Source: Malus domestica (Eukaryota > Streptophyta > Magnoliopsida > Rosales > Rosaceae). From it: 64,000 bases of DNA. The stretch covers positions 29,045,001 to 29,109,000 of the forward strand of contig NC_091671.1 in NCBI RefSeq assembly GCF_042453785.1, in the 5' to 3' direction. Below the pieces are notes generated by a model. The model was not told the origin of the DNA and did not search any database. It saw nothing but the letters and a program-made list of their open reading frames with translations. The position numbers and the translations under genes were made by a program. Shown one piece after another: positions 24,557-34,109 of this stretch (the first letter of the stretch is position 1; every line of letters starts with the position of its first letter).

Positions 24557-25700
24557 TCAATTGGAGCAACAAAAGCAACAACCTTTTTCTTTATCATCTA
24601 ACAACTCATCAAAATGCATAGAACCTTGATCATTGTTATCACTCCAAGAAACCATCATTGCCTTTTTACGCTTTTGACCAAAGAGTTTAGTGTTAGCACA
24701 ATCAGCAGCATGGTGCCCACTTTCACCACATGCAAAGTAGGGACCATGTACCTTTAACAAACATTTGTCTCCTTTTCTAGCGAACCTTATATGCTTCACT
24801 CCAGTAGGTTGTTTTTCCCGACTGTTTGACTCACTAAACCATTTAGAATCTTTTCCCTTGTTTTGAGAATTCTTCTGAATTGTTTAACGAATAAGGCAAA
24901 ATCATCTTCTGAGGCATGTCTACACACATCACTAATACCCTCATAGTTCTCAACACTTTGAATGGCTACTTCTTTTCTCTTCTTGGAGTCACTTTCATTC
25001 ATGTCAAGCTCCATCTCATAGGTAATGAGTTTCCCAACCAATTTTCCAAGCTTGATCTCATTTAGGTCTTGACACTCTTGAATGTCAGCTTTCTTTGCTT
25101 GAAATATATTGGGCAAACATCTCAAAATCTTTTAAACAACTATTGTTTCATCAATAGGCTTCCCTAACCGTAAGGATTCATTTGTTAACATTTCAACTTT
25201 CTCAAAGAAGACCAAGAAAGTCTCAGACTCGAGCATTCGCAAATCCTCAAATTTTGAAAGGGTCATTTGGAGCTTTGAATCTCTCACTTGTTTTTATCAC
25301 CCTCATGAAGAATTCGTAGGTTGTCCTAAAGCTTGTTTGGCAGTTGTGCAATGAAGAATATGAGCAAATGGATTAGTTAAAATAGTAGAAACAATAGCAT
25401 TTTTTGCTTTCCTATTAGTCATGCCGAAGCAATTTCTCCTTAAGTCCATTCACCATTTGGCTTAATCACAGACTATCCATTGACTAGCCTCGATGGAGCT
25501 TTCCACTCAAGAGTGAGATAATTAATATCTATAAGATCTTGAGCCTCAAGGAATATCTGAAACTTCTCATTCCAAGCAGTATAATTTGTATCATCAAATA
25601 ATGGAGGTGTATAACATGTGCCACTGACACGATCACGGTCTATGGTGAGATTCCAACCAACATCAGCAAATCCTTGAGATCATTCTAAGTATATCTAAAG
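24557..25700 (-). pseudogene. Gag remnant of the SIRE-like element
   Basis: Pieces at 25125-24796 and 24799-24557 match copia-type gag: an acidic segment (HASEDDFALFVKQFRRILK) followed by a zinc knuckle. The knuckle reads YFACGESGHHAADC, so the first zinc-binding cysteine has become tyrosine. The N-terminal UBN2-type part (25700-25126) is present only as stop-riddled sequence. Confidence 0.7.
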
Positions 25701-25703
25701 CAA

Positions 25704-25716
25704 GGATCTAATACCA
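25704..25716 (-). other. Primer binding site of the SIRE-like element
   Basis: The minus strand reads TGGTATTAGATCC two bases inside the 5' LTR. It matches the initiator-tRNA-Met-complementary TGGTATCAGAGCC of copia elements at most positions. Confidence 0.8.
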
Positions 25717-25718
25717 AT

Positions 25719-26743
25719 TGAAATTGGTACCATGTGGAATATCCTGTATATAAAAATTATAATCCTCTGAACTGACTAGTTAAGCCCACTGGTCAACTAA
25801 GATAGATTTTTAAAGCAAAACTATAAACTACATTCCGCTCAAAGACAAAAACTGGATCGGTTCAATCAATAAATCGAAGATTCAATTACAATTTTAATTC
25901 CCAAAAACTATCCTAGTCAGCAAGGCTGCAATTCGTTGCAAGTTATTAATGTGTCAAGTGGATAAAATTGTGAGAAAATACCATTTAAATGTTCAATAGA
26001 TATATGTATCATGTATGTGTATGTGAGATGTGTGACACAATAAAAAAAATTAAAAAAAAAAACTTGAACACGAGATATTTTTTGCCAGAAAAACCCATCT
26101 CTAGCTTAAAAAACCAGAGACTCTCCACTGAGTCCAATCCACTAGTGTAAATAAAAGTTCATACAAAAATTACACAAACTCAATTCTTAGATCCTTATCT
26201 ACAAAACAACTTTACCTTTATGCAACCTTGCCTTACACGAGATGGACTTCTTCGATCTTCACGAAATGCCACCTCCTTCTGAGCTCATCACCTTGTGGCA
26301 CCAATATTAACACGATCAATGATATGATATGCATATGAAATCTAGATTCAAATGACCAGTCAGATTCTCTAGTCAAACAGTTGAAAGAAGAATCTGACTT
26401 GAATCCAAAAGCTTGGTCTAAAATTGAATTTAAAGCTTAAAACCAGACCAAGACTTTAATACAAAACTTGAAAACAATGCAACCCTAATACATAATGATT
26501 GGGTGTTTAATGCATAAGGAAGGTTTGGCAATTAGGGTTTCATAAATGAAGAAGATGCAAGCTTAAAGCTTTTAAGGCAACTCTCTCTCTAAAAATAAAT
26601 TCTAAACCCCCAAGTTCAAACTGAAATCCTAGAGAACAAATATACTTAAGGAAATTAGATTTTCCATCAGACAACTTGTCCCAAGGATACTTGTTGGCTA
26701 CAAAAGAGATCTAGGCAGATCAATGGCCAAAAACTGACTACCA
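25719..26743 (-). repeat. 5' LTR of the SIRE-like element
   Basis: This 1025-bp repeat matches 18503-19702 in the same orientation and lacks the MITE. It gives the empty-site reference for that MITE. Confidence 0.85.
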
Positions 26744-27168
26744 GCTGAAAAGTGTCAGTCAACCTATGTGGCTTGTCTTAATTTGTTGCCTAGACAGCTG
26801 GAAGTCATCGTGCAAAATTGACTAGACAATTAAACTAGACAGAATGCAACACAAATTAAGATATGAAATACACATGCATCAACAGACCTTTTGAGTTGAA
26901 ATGTGCCACTTCTTGAACATTTCCTCCAACAGCAATAACTCATAGTCAGAGTATATTCTAAAGCTAGATTGAGCATATGAGAGGTTCAATTACAATATTT
27001 GACAAAGAAAGCCAAACACTTAAGACTAGACTTTACAAAATCTAATTATGCGCTCTTCGAAAACTTCAAGCATTTTCTACACCAACATTCACAAGAATTT
27101 CAAGGCAAAGCTTCAAACACATTTTATAGTTGCTACACATATAAAACAAAGAGATAAGGTATTAACTT
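26744..27168. other. Host sequence between two nested elements
   Basis: No gene was seen. The last five bases, AACTT (27164-27168), are the left target duplication of the element that follows. Confidence 0.6.
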
Positions 27169-27527
27169 TGTTGATACACAAAACCGGAGATCTTGGAACA
27201 ACGTAAATCCGGCCGTGAATCTGCAAGAAATGTAAATAACACAAGATGTATCGTGATTCATCCCAAGGTTTGGGCTATGTCTACACTGATATTGAATTTC
27301 TCTAAGAAGTGAGGGGAGTGAGGGAGAGAGCTTCTGAGGGTGAGAGAACTCTTCCCATGGCCTAAGAAAATGGCCTCCCTCAATTGTGAGGGTGAAAAGT
27401 CATTTATAGAATAAGGGCTTTTCACTTATTACATATTTGCCCATTCCTTTATTACATAATTACATTTTAAGTCCCCCGAGTATTTGTACGAGATCTAAAT
27501 ACGGATGCCCTAAATATGGTATAAACA
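27169..27527 (-). repeat. 3' LTR of the gene-carrying element
   Basis: It is 359 bp long and matches 30378-30736 at about 94% by eye. Its inner border meets the purine tract. Confidence 0.9.
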
Positions 27528-28260
27528 GTAGTCCCCCAAGTCTTCAGTCAAGAGAGTCTTTTGGCTGGAGACTTAAAATTCAGTCCATGTATGGGCCGAA
27601 GTAAGTAGATGTTGTCTTGAACTGATACTTAATATGAGGCGGTGCTCAAAGAGACATGATGCTCAAGTAACACATGTTGCGATGCTGCTCTGCTCGTGGC
27701 TTATGTTGCCTTGGTTGGTTCGGCTTGTGGCATTGAAGGTGAAGGAGTCCCTTTTATAGAATAAGGGCTCGCTCCTCAATACATAAGTAATGGGTTAAAA
27801 GTGATGCTCGTGGCGAGACAATTATTCAGCTGGCAACGATGCTCCCTAATGAAGGTGAGGGAGTCCCTTTTATAAAATAAGGGCTCGCTCCCCAGTACAT
27901 GAATAATGGGTTAGGAGTGATGCTCACAGCGAGGCGGTTGCTCAGCTGGCGGCAATGCTCTTTAATGAAGGTGAGGGAGTCCCTTTTCTAAAATCAGGGC
28001 TCGCTCCTCAGTACATGAATAATAGGTGCTCTCTAATGAAAGTAAGGGAGTCCATTTTATAGAATAAGGGTTCGCTCATCAGTACATAAATAATGGGCTA
28101 AGTCCCCCAAGTATTTTTCATGAGGCCCAGTTGATCCTAATATATGGTGTATAGTGTAGTCCCCCAAGTCTTCGGTCAATAGAGTCTGTTGGCTGGAGAC
28201 TTTAAATTGAATCCATGTATGGGCCGAAGTGGCGGTTGTTCGGAGACGGTATTTGTATAC
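27528..28260. repeat. Internal repeats, about 110-130-bp units plus a 627-bp-spaced duplicate
   Basis: Blocks built on 'gagggagtcccttttata' and 'aataagggctcgctcc' recur near 27740, 27855, 27975 and 28045. A separate block starting GTAGTCCCCCAAGTCTTC occurs at 27528 and again at about 28156. These arose inside the element by unequal duplication. Confidence 0.7.
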
Positions 28261-28885
28261 CCTGCACTAAAGCTTTGTAGGTGAAGCTTTGCAAGTGAAG
28301 CTTTGAAGCTGGAGCTTTGTAAATGAAGCTTTTGAAGCTAGAGCTTTTGTAAATGAAGCTTTTGAAGCTGGAGCTCTGTAAATGAAGCTTTTGAATCTAG
28401 AGCTTTTGTAAATGAAGCTTTTGAAGCTGGAGCTCTGTAAATAAGCTTTTGAAGCTAGAGCTTTTGTAAATGAAGCTTTTGAAGATGATTGACATGAGTG
28501 ATGCTCATGAATGTTTATGTTGATTGACCTGAGTGATGCTCATGAATGTTGACATGAGTGATGCTCATGAATGTTTATGTTTGATTGAATGAGTGATGCT
28601 CATGAATGTTTATGTATAATTGATATGAGTAATGCTCATGTATGTTTGAAGTACTGGGCATACTTTTGATCACTTGGTTGGTGATAATAGCAGCAGGCTG
28701 CCGAATAATTTGGAGTACTGGGCGTACTTTTGATCACCTGGTTGGCGATAATAGCGGCAGGGTGCTGAATAATTTTTTGTAGTACTGGGCATACTTTTGG
28801 TCACCTGGTTGGTGATAATAGCGGCGGGGTGCCGAATAATGCTTTGTAGTACTGAGGTACTTTTGGTCACATGGTTGGTGATAAT
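28261..28885. repeat. Three successive tandem arrays inside the element
   Basis: From 28270 to 28490 a unit of about 28-30 bp (AAGCTTTTGAAGCTGGAGCT type) is repeated about seven times. From 28490 to 28640 a unit of about 35 bp (GAGTGATGCTCATGAATGTT) is repeated about four times. From 28640 to 28885 a unit of about 62 bp with GGTTGGTGATAATAGC is repeated four times. The short minus-strand frames here are repeat by-products. Confidence 0.8.
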
Positions 28886-29150
28886 AACGGCTTATGGGCC
28901 TTCGGCCTCCACACAACATTCCAGCCCATTTATTTTGGGCTTTGCCTTTTTTTTTTTACCCTCTGATGGGGTTATACAGATATCTGCGAAAGATAAGAAA
29001 AATAAATTACATCATTCAAAACAAAGGATTCGACAAAAAAACTTCGACAGTTGCAGATCGTTGGTGCGTTGTTTTTGCTTTTGCTTTTGTTTTCTGCTTC
29101 GTTTTTGCTTTCTCGACAAGTGAGCAGATCCGTCTCACATGACTGCACCA

Positions 29151-29351
29151 CTATAAAATGCTCAATAATTTCTCATTATTCCAAACTGTTGCAGCAACAT
29201 GACTCTTAAAGCTCTTTAGCAATGATGTATCTGTTGGCCCTCCTGGAAAAGGCTCTGTCACTTCAGCATCAACCCATTTCCTCTTTGTCAACTCGGTTGA
29301 ACCGGTTTTCATCCTCATCAGAAACTGGATCCCACTCCTGCCCCAACCCAA
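29151..29351 (-). pseudogene. Captured fragment of a MAIN-like (plant mobile domain) gene
   Basis: The 66-codon frame contains GGPTDTSLLKSFKSHVAATV, which is the typical start of the plant mobile domain of MAIN-like proteins and related transposon proteins (GGP.DTSLL.SF..HVA..IW). Only this N-terminal strip is present; after WNNE the sequence diverges. It lies directly downstream of the nitrilase-like fragment, in another frame. MAIN-like domains themselves often travel in transposons, so the donor could have been a gene or another mobile element. Identification is from the motif as remembered. Confidence 0.6.
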
Positions 29352-29384
29352 CGCATAAACTCAATAACCTTTCTTCTTCGTCGA

Positions 29385-29796
29385 GCAAGTTCGGTAAAGC
29401 TGCCTTCCTTGTACACTATTCCACCAGGAATATCCACATCAAACAAGTGAATCTTTCTGTGAATACTTCTGATGTTTCTAGCATCATCAACAACAACATG
29501 GGTGTTACACAAATGTTTATTATCCGATCCTTTTTCTTATAACCCTCCACGTGACAACCAAATCCCAGATTTTCTTGCCAGGGAGCAGTACTTCTGCAAA
29601 ATTGGACCCTCTAAAGGTTTTGCTATTTTCAGACTATCACCATCTTTGGCACTAATAAATGAAAAACTTTTCGAAAAGCAAATCAATTTTGCTCCTGCAG
29701 TAGTTTGACGAGGCGAGAGCAAGTGGCAAAATTGGCTGCGAGGTCGTTGACGGAGGTCATTTGGGCGGCGGCGACTCGAACTGAATTGGTGGCCAT
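29385..29796 (-). pseudogene. Captured fragment of a nitrilase-family gene (deaminated glutathione amidase type)
   Basis: Starting at ATG 29796 the peptide MATNSVRVAAAQMTSVNDLA opens a carbon-nitrogen hydrolase domain. After a frame change near 29700 it goes on with AGAKLICF, GDSLKIAKPLEGPILQKYCS and IWLSRGG, then, past an in-frame stop near 29540, with NTHVVVDDARNIRS and RKIHLFDVDIPGG. This is the N-terminal third or so of the plant enzyme that hydrolyses deaminated glutathione (Nit1 type). The place of the first catalytic Glu, normally FPEN, reads FSKS. The Lys of RKIHLFD is kept. The catalytic Cys region is absent. No introns are seen in the fragment. It is a dead piece of a host gene carried by the element. 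Confidence 0.75.
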
Positions 29797-29839
29797 GTTC
29801 AACTCTCCAGGGATGATGACGCGGGCGAACTAGGAACGG

Positions 29840-30108
29840 ATCGGAGCGCCGTCTCGGAGAGGGCGTCGAGATCCTCGGTGGGCAGTTGACAGCGCAGACT
29901 GACGACCGTCATGGATGGCCCACACAACTCAGTCAGCTTGGAAGACAGTTCGAAAAAAGAGGTAGAGTGGGGAATGGCAAGGACACGGGTTTGCTCTTTC
30001 GAGGTAACGGAGCTTACCGTCGAGGTAATGGGAGAGGATTTTGCGCCAGTAGTTGCAGAGTAACTTGATGTTGATGACCTTGGTGGGGTCAGGCGAGGGT
30101 CCGGCCAT
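29840..30108 (-). pseudogene. Captured fragment of a PB1-domain (octicosapeptide) gene
   Basis: From ATG 30108 the minus strand encodes MAGPSPDPTK, then KLLCNYWRKILSHYLDGKLR, matching the start of plant PB1 proteins (KFLCSYGGKILPRYPDGKLR). After a frameshift near 29990 it continues with LTELCGPSMTVVSLRCQLPT and EDLDAL, the second half of the PB1 fold. The basic cluster with the conserved Lys is kept. Bases upstream resemble a 5' leader (AAACCCTAGTAAGC). The fragment stops where the acidic OPCA part (SDEDLANLIEEYD in the family) should start. PB1 domains mediate protein pairing in signalling proteins; this piece cannot fold fully. Confidence 0.7.
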
Positions 30109-30354
30109 GCTTACTAGGGTTTTGCTTTGACTAGTAACTCAAGAGAATTTTTCATAAGCGTATGGATGGAAGAGAGATTTTGGGGGATGGAAACAGTGGA
30201 AGACGAAACAACTCTGTAAATTGGAATTTCAAAGAGAGAGAGAGCTCTGTGTATGTGTCTCTATGTGGGTTTTGCAGATCTACGATGAACAGTGATGAGG
30301 TCTCACGGTGGTGAGATGAAAAAAATGAAAGAGAACCGACATAGCTTTTCGTGT

Positions 30355-30377
30355 CGATTCCCACAGACGGCACTAAA
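30355..30377 (-). other. Primer-binding-site region of the gene-carrying element
   Basis: Directly inside the 5' LTR the minus strand reads TTTAGTGCCGTCTGTGGGAA. This resembles the GGCGCCGTCTGTGGGAA stretch found next to the LTR of many plant gypsy-type and non-autonomous elements. Confidence 0.6.
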
Positions 30378-30736
30378 TGTTGATGCACAAAACTGAAAGT
30401 CTTGGAACAACGTAAATTCGGCCGTGAATCTGCAAGAAATGTAAATAACACAAGATGTATCGTGGTTCATCCCAAGGTTTGGGCTACGTCCACACTGATA
30501 TTGTATTTCTCTGAGAAGTGAGGGGAGTGATGGAGAGAGCTTCTGAGGGTGAGAGAACTCTTCCCATGGCCTAAGAAAATGGCCTCCCTCAATTGTGAGG
30601 GTGAGGAGTCCTTTTCTAGAATAAGGGCTCCTCACTTATTACATATTTGCCCCTTCCTTTATTACATAATTACATTTAAGTCCCCCGAGTATTTGTACGA
30701 GATCTAAATACGGAGGCCCTAAATATGGTATAAACA
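30378..30736 (-). repeat. 5' LTR of the gene-carrying element
   Basis: It is the 359-bp partner of 27169-27527. AACTT follows directly at 30737-30741. Confidence 0.9.
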
Positions 30737-30741
30737 AACTT

Positions 30742-31173
30742 TATCAAAAGCCACATAACCCACACAAGCTCGACCTAAGCCTTTGTCCGCCTAAATCTTA
30801 ATAACCTAATTGCTACAATATAGAAAAGTTGGATGGGATCTCAATTTATGTAGTTTGCCTACAATGTAGCAAGCTTCAACATCTTCATATCTCCCACCAC
30901 TTTAAATTGAACAAACTACTCTCATTTATGCTTTAATAGCAATGACATCCCCCTTTAGATCAGACAAATTTTAAAACTAGTTGAGCTTCAACCATCATGG
31001 CATCACCCACCTTTTTCATATCTTACAGCAATTGTAGAGGCGTTGTCTTTCAGCATCGGCGTTAAGCTATAGACATTAAAATAATTCAACACCCAAGCCT
31101 TTAGTCACCGAAAACTTCAAATAAGCAGGCACCTTCAAACAACGACCCTCAAGCTTGTCAACCCATCATTTTC
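30742..31173. other. Host sequence between two nested elements
   Basis: No gene was seen. It ends with TTTTC (31169-31173), the left target duplication of the next copia element. Confidence 0.6.
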
Positions 31174-31412
31174 TGTTGGTCTATAACCTTTCAGCTGAGT
31201 ATTGGAGGCAAAGAAAAAATTCAAACATTTGGTTTAATATTTGTTTCAGGTTTAAATTAGATTAGAGTCCATATGGCTGCCCTTGCTTGTATTTAGCTTA
31301 AGTGATAGATTATAACAAATGGCATCATCTCATAGGGTGATAGCAACTAGAGGCTGAGATTTAGTTTTTTTATTGATGAGTGAAGGATAACAAATATTCT
31401 CATACTCTAACA
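31174..31412 (+). repeat. 5' LTR of the plus-strand copia element, internally deleted
   Basis: At 239 bp it is shorter than the 386-bp partner. The region of the 3' LTR between 'gagtggaggat' and 'caaatattctcatactc' is missing here. Confidence 0.88.
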
Positions 31413-31543
31413 TGGCCTCAGAGCCAGGTTTCATCGTCTAAACTGGGCATGAAATCTGTGAAAGTTACCGTGTGTGATTGAGATGTGTTTTGAGCTCAAA
31501 TCAAACTTAGAAACTGTGTTATCTCTTGAATCCAAGGTCTAAC

Positions 31544-32550
31544 ATGGCTAGATCAAGTACCGCTGAGCTTAAAGCTTCAGTTTTTAATGGAGAAAACTAC
31601 GAGTTTTAGAGGATTCTTATGACAACTATATTGAAATATTATGGTTTATGGGAGCTAGTGGAAAATGGGTCTGAAGGATACGAAGGATGTGCTTGATGAA
31701 ACGAAGAAGGAAATAATGGAGTTCGTGCCATTCAGCGAGACCTTGATGAAAAATGCTCATACACTTGGAATGATCCAAGAAGCAATCTCGAATCTAATCT
31801 TCCCCAAAATTATGAAAGAAGAAACATCCAAACGAGCTTGGGATGTCTTAAAAAGCGAATTCAAATGAGACAAACAAGTCAGAAGTGTAAAATTGCAAGG
31901 GTTACATAGAGATTTTGAGTATACTCGTATGAAGGAAAATGAATCTCTATTTGTGTCTCTCAATAGATTATTTGACATTACTAATCAAATGAGAAGCTAT
32001 GAAGATGAACTATCTAGGAAGAGAATTGTGCAGGAATTGTTAATTAGTCTTCCTAAAACTTATGATGCAATTTGTTTTGTGATTGAGCATTCTAAGGATC
32101 TCTAAACCCTTGAGGTCTAAGAAGTTGTTGCTTCACTCAAGGGATTTGAGCAAAAACTTGATTTACATGCTAAAACCTCCATTGAGAGAGCATTTGCTAG
32201 GTTAAATGTTGCAACCAGGCCTAACTTTGCCCCTAGACAAAACAATGCTCAAAGAAATTGGGATCACATGCCTAATTTTGCTCCTAGGAAAAACAATGCT
32301 CAAGGAGATTGCAAATGGTGTGATAGGTTTCACTATGGGAAGTGTTGGTATAATGGTAAACCAAATTGCATAGGTTGTGGTAAACCAAGTCATGTTTTGA
32401 AGGATTGTCATGAAAACAAAGCAATACAAAAGTCTAATTATGAAAGGCAAATAGGTGAAATAGGGTCACTATTCTATGCCTGCAATGCTATGACAGATGT
32501 GAAAGTGAATAATTCTTGGTATATATACAAAGAAATTTGTCTTCAAAGGT
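31544..32550 (+). pseudogene. Gag of the plus-strand copia element
   Basis: The frame begins MARSSTAELKASVFNGENYE and meets a stop at codon 22 (31607-31609), where the family has Trp. Further pieces show the UBN2-type gag (IFPKIMKEETSKRAWDVLKS, LISLPKTYDAICFVIEHS) in 31665-32105, and a zinc knuckle CIGCGKPSHVLKDC at about 32365-32410, intact as CX2CX4HX4C. Several stops and shifts separate the pieces. Confidence 0.8.
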
Positions 32551-32849
32551 GAAAATGGGCACAGCAGCAATTGTCAAAGTTGAAGGAAAAGGAACCTTGG
32601 TAATTGAAACTAAGTTAGGAAGGAAACATATTCAAAAAGTTATAATAGTACATGGCCTTGAAGAAAACCTTCTGAGTGTAAGTCAAATGATGGAACATAG
32701 TTATTACTTGATGTTTGGAGGAGATGTTGTGAATGTATTTGATGGATGATCACTGGATAATCTAGTGGTTAGAGTGTAAATGACCAGTAATATATGTTTT
32801 CCATTTACAATGATGCTTACAAATCAGCTTGTATTAAAAGCAAGTGTCA

Positions 32850-33734
32850 CACATTGCTATCAGGTACGGTATAAGAGATTGGGACACTTGAATGAGAGAA
32901 GTCTCAGATTACTTGAAAAACAATAAGTGGTGCATGGATTGCCCCATTTGGTCAACTAGTGTATGTGAAAGGTGCATGATGGGAAAACAACACAGGGACT
33001 CATTCTCTTCTGAGTCAGCTTGGAGAGCTAAATATCCATTGGAATTGATCCACATAGATATATGTGGACCAATGCAGATTGATTCTCATTCTGGAAATAA
33101 ATACTTTTTGTTATTCACAAATGATTGCACTAGATTGACATGGGTATTCTTTCTGAGATATAAGTTTGGTGCACTTGAGTGTTTTAAAAAGTTCAAGGCA
33201 GTGACATAATTACAATCTAATTATAAGGTGAAATGTCTCAGAAGTGATAGAGGAGGAAAATTCCTTTCTGCAAAATTTGATAAGTATTGCAATGAATTAG
33301 GAATCCAGAGACAGTTGACTATAGCCTACACTCCCCAGCAAAATGGAGTATCAGATAAGAAGAATAGAATTGTGGTGGAAATGGCAACGTCAATTATGCA
33401 TGAGAAGAATCTTCCATATGTGTTTTGGGCAGAAACAGTGAATATTGTTGTTTACTTGCTTAACAAATGTCCTTCCAAAGCTTTGGAAAAAAAAACTCCA
33501 TTTGAGGCATATAGTGGCAAAAGGCCAGGGGTAGCTCACTTGAAGATCTTTAGTTCTCTTAGCTATGTGCACAACCCTTCTAATCTCAGACACACGTTGG
33601 AAGAAAACAGTCATAAATGCATCTTTGTAGGCTATGGTGCTAGTGTAAAGGGCTACAAACAGTGTGATCATATTTCAAGGAAGATCATTCTATCAAGAGA
33701 TGTTACATTTGATGAGAATGCTTCCTGGGATTGA
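32850..33734 (+). pseudogene. Pre-integrase and integrase of the plus-strand copia element
   Basis: A pre-integrase segment (RYKRLGHLNERSL) is followed by the HHCC-type region, then the core with the first Asp in HIDICGPM (about 33050) and the second in CLRSDRGGKF (about 33240). The motif normally QQNGVSERKNRT reads QQNGVSDKKNRI, so the catalytic Glu has become Asp. The C-terminal part (HKCIFVGYGASVKGYKQCD) is intact. A stop near 33207 splits the core between the two aspartates. Confidence 0.82.
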
Positions 33735-34109
33735 AACTGCACTTCAAACACTAAAGCAAGATTTCCAGTTCTCACTGAGCATCAGAATACTACTTAAACC
33801 TGTGATATTGGTGAATGCTCTCAATCTGATCAATCCACTACTTCTCAAAGTGATAGTATGACTGAAAGACCTCAAGTATATGATGACACACCTAAGAAGT
33901 GGAGAAGTGTAAATGAAATCATGGCTCAGTGCAATATGTGCATTGTTGAACCTGAAAGTTATGATGATGCAGCCAAGGATGACTCATAGAGAACTGCAAT
34001 GAAAGCTGAATTAGAAATGATAAAGAAGAACAATACACGGTAGCTAGTTGAGAGACAATTTGATAAGTCAGTTATTGGTGTCAAATAGGTCTATAAAACC
34101 AAACTTAAT

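Larger units (their letters stand above)
18503..26743 (-). mobile_element. Ty1-copia retrotransposon, SIRE-like, degraded
   Basis: Two direct repeats bound the element: 18503-19702 (3' LTR, enlarged by a MITE) and 25719-26743 (5' LTR). Both run TG...CA. A primer binding site complementary to initiator tRNA-Met lies two bases inside the 5' LTR. Domains follow in copia order on the minus strand: gag, zinc knuckles, pre-integrase, integrase, reverse transcriptase, RNase H. The RNase H segment (QNCVSLSTSEVEYVAAGS) resembles the SIRE/Maximus lineage, as does the extra sequence of about 1 kb between RNase H and the 3' LTR. Stops and shifts break every domain. Flanking pentamers (gaata and gctga) do not match, so the insertion borders are not confirmed. 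Confidence 0.85.
27169..30736 (-). mobile_element. Non-autonomous LTR retrotransposon carrying three host gene fragments
   Basis: Two 359-bp direct repeats (27169-27527 and 30378-30736) run TGTTGAT...ATAAACA and differ at roughly 20 positions by eye. AACTT flanks both sides exactly (27164-27168, 30737-30741). On the minus strand a gypsy-style primer-site region (GTGCCGTCTGTGGGAAT) follows the 5' LTR and a short purine tract (CTTGGGGGACTAC) precedes the 3' LTR, so the element is transcribed right to left. It encodes no gag, protease, integrase or reverse transcriptase. Instead it holds, in its sense direction, fragments of a PB1-domain gene, a nitrilase-family gene and a MAIN-like plant-mobile-domain gene, followed by blocks of tandem repeats. 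Movement would need proteins from a related element. Confidence 0.9.

Noticed and set aside
27720..28885. Possible CRISPR-like array
   Set aside because: Repeats are contiguous tandem units without unique spacers of equal size; a plant retroelement context explains them.
28670..28919. Minus-strand repeats of a YYHQPGDQKY-type peptide
   Set aside because: By-product of the 62-bp DNA tandem repeat in a non-coding part of the element.
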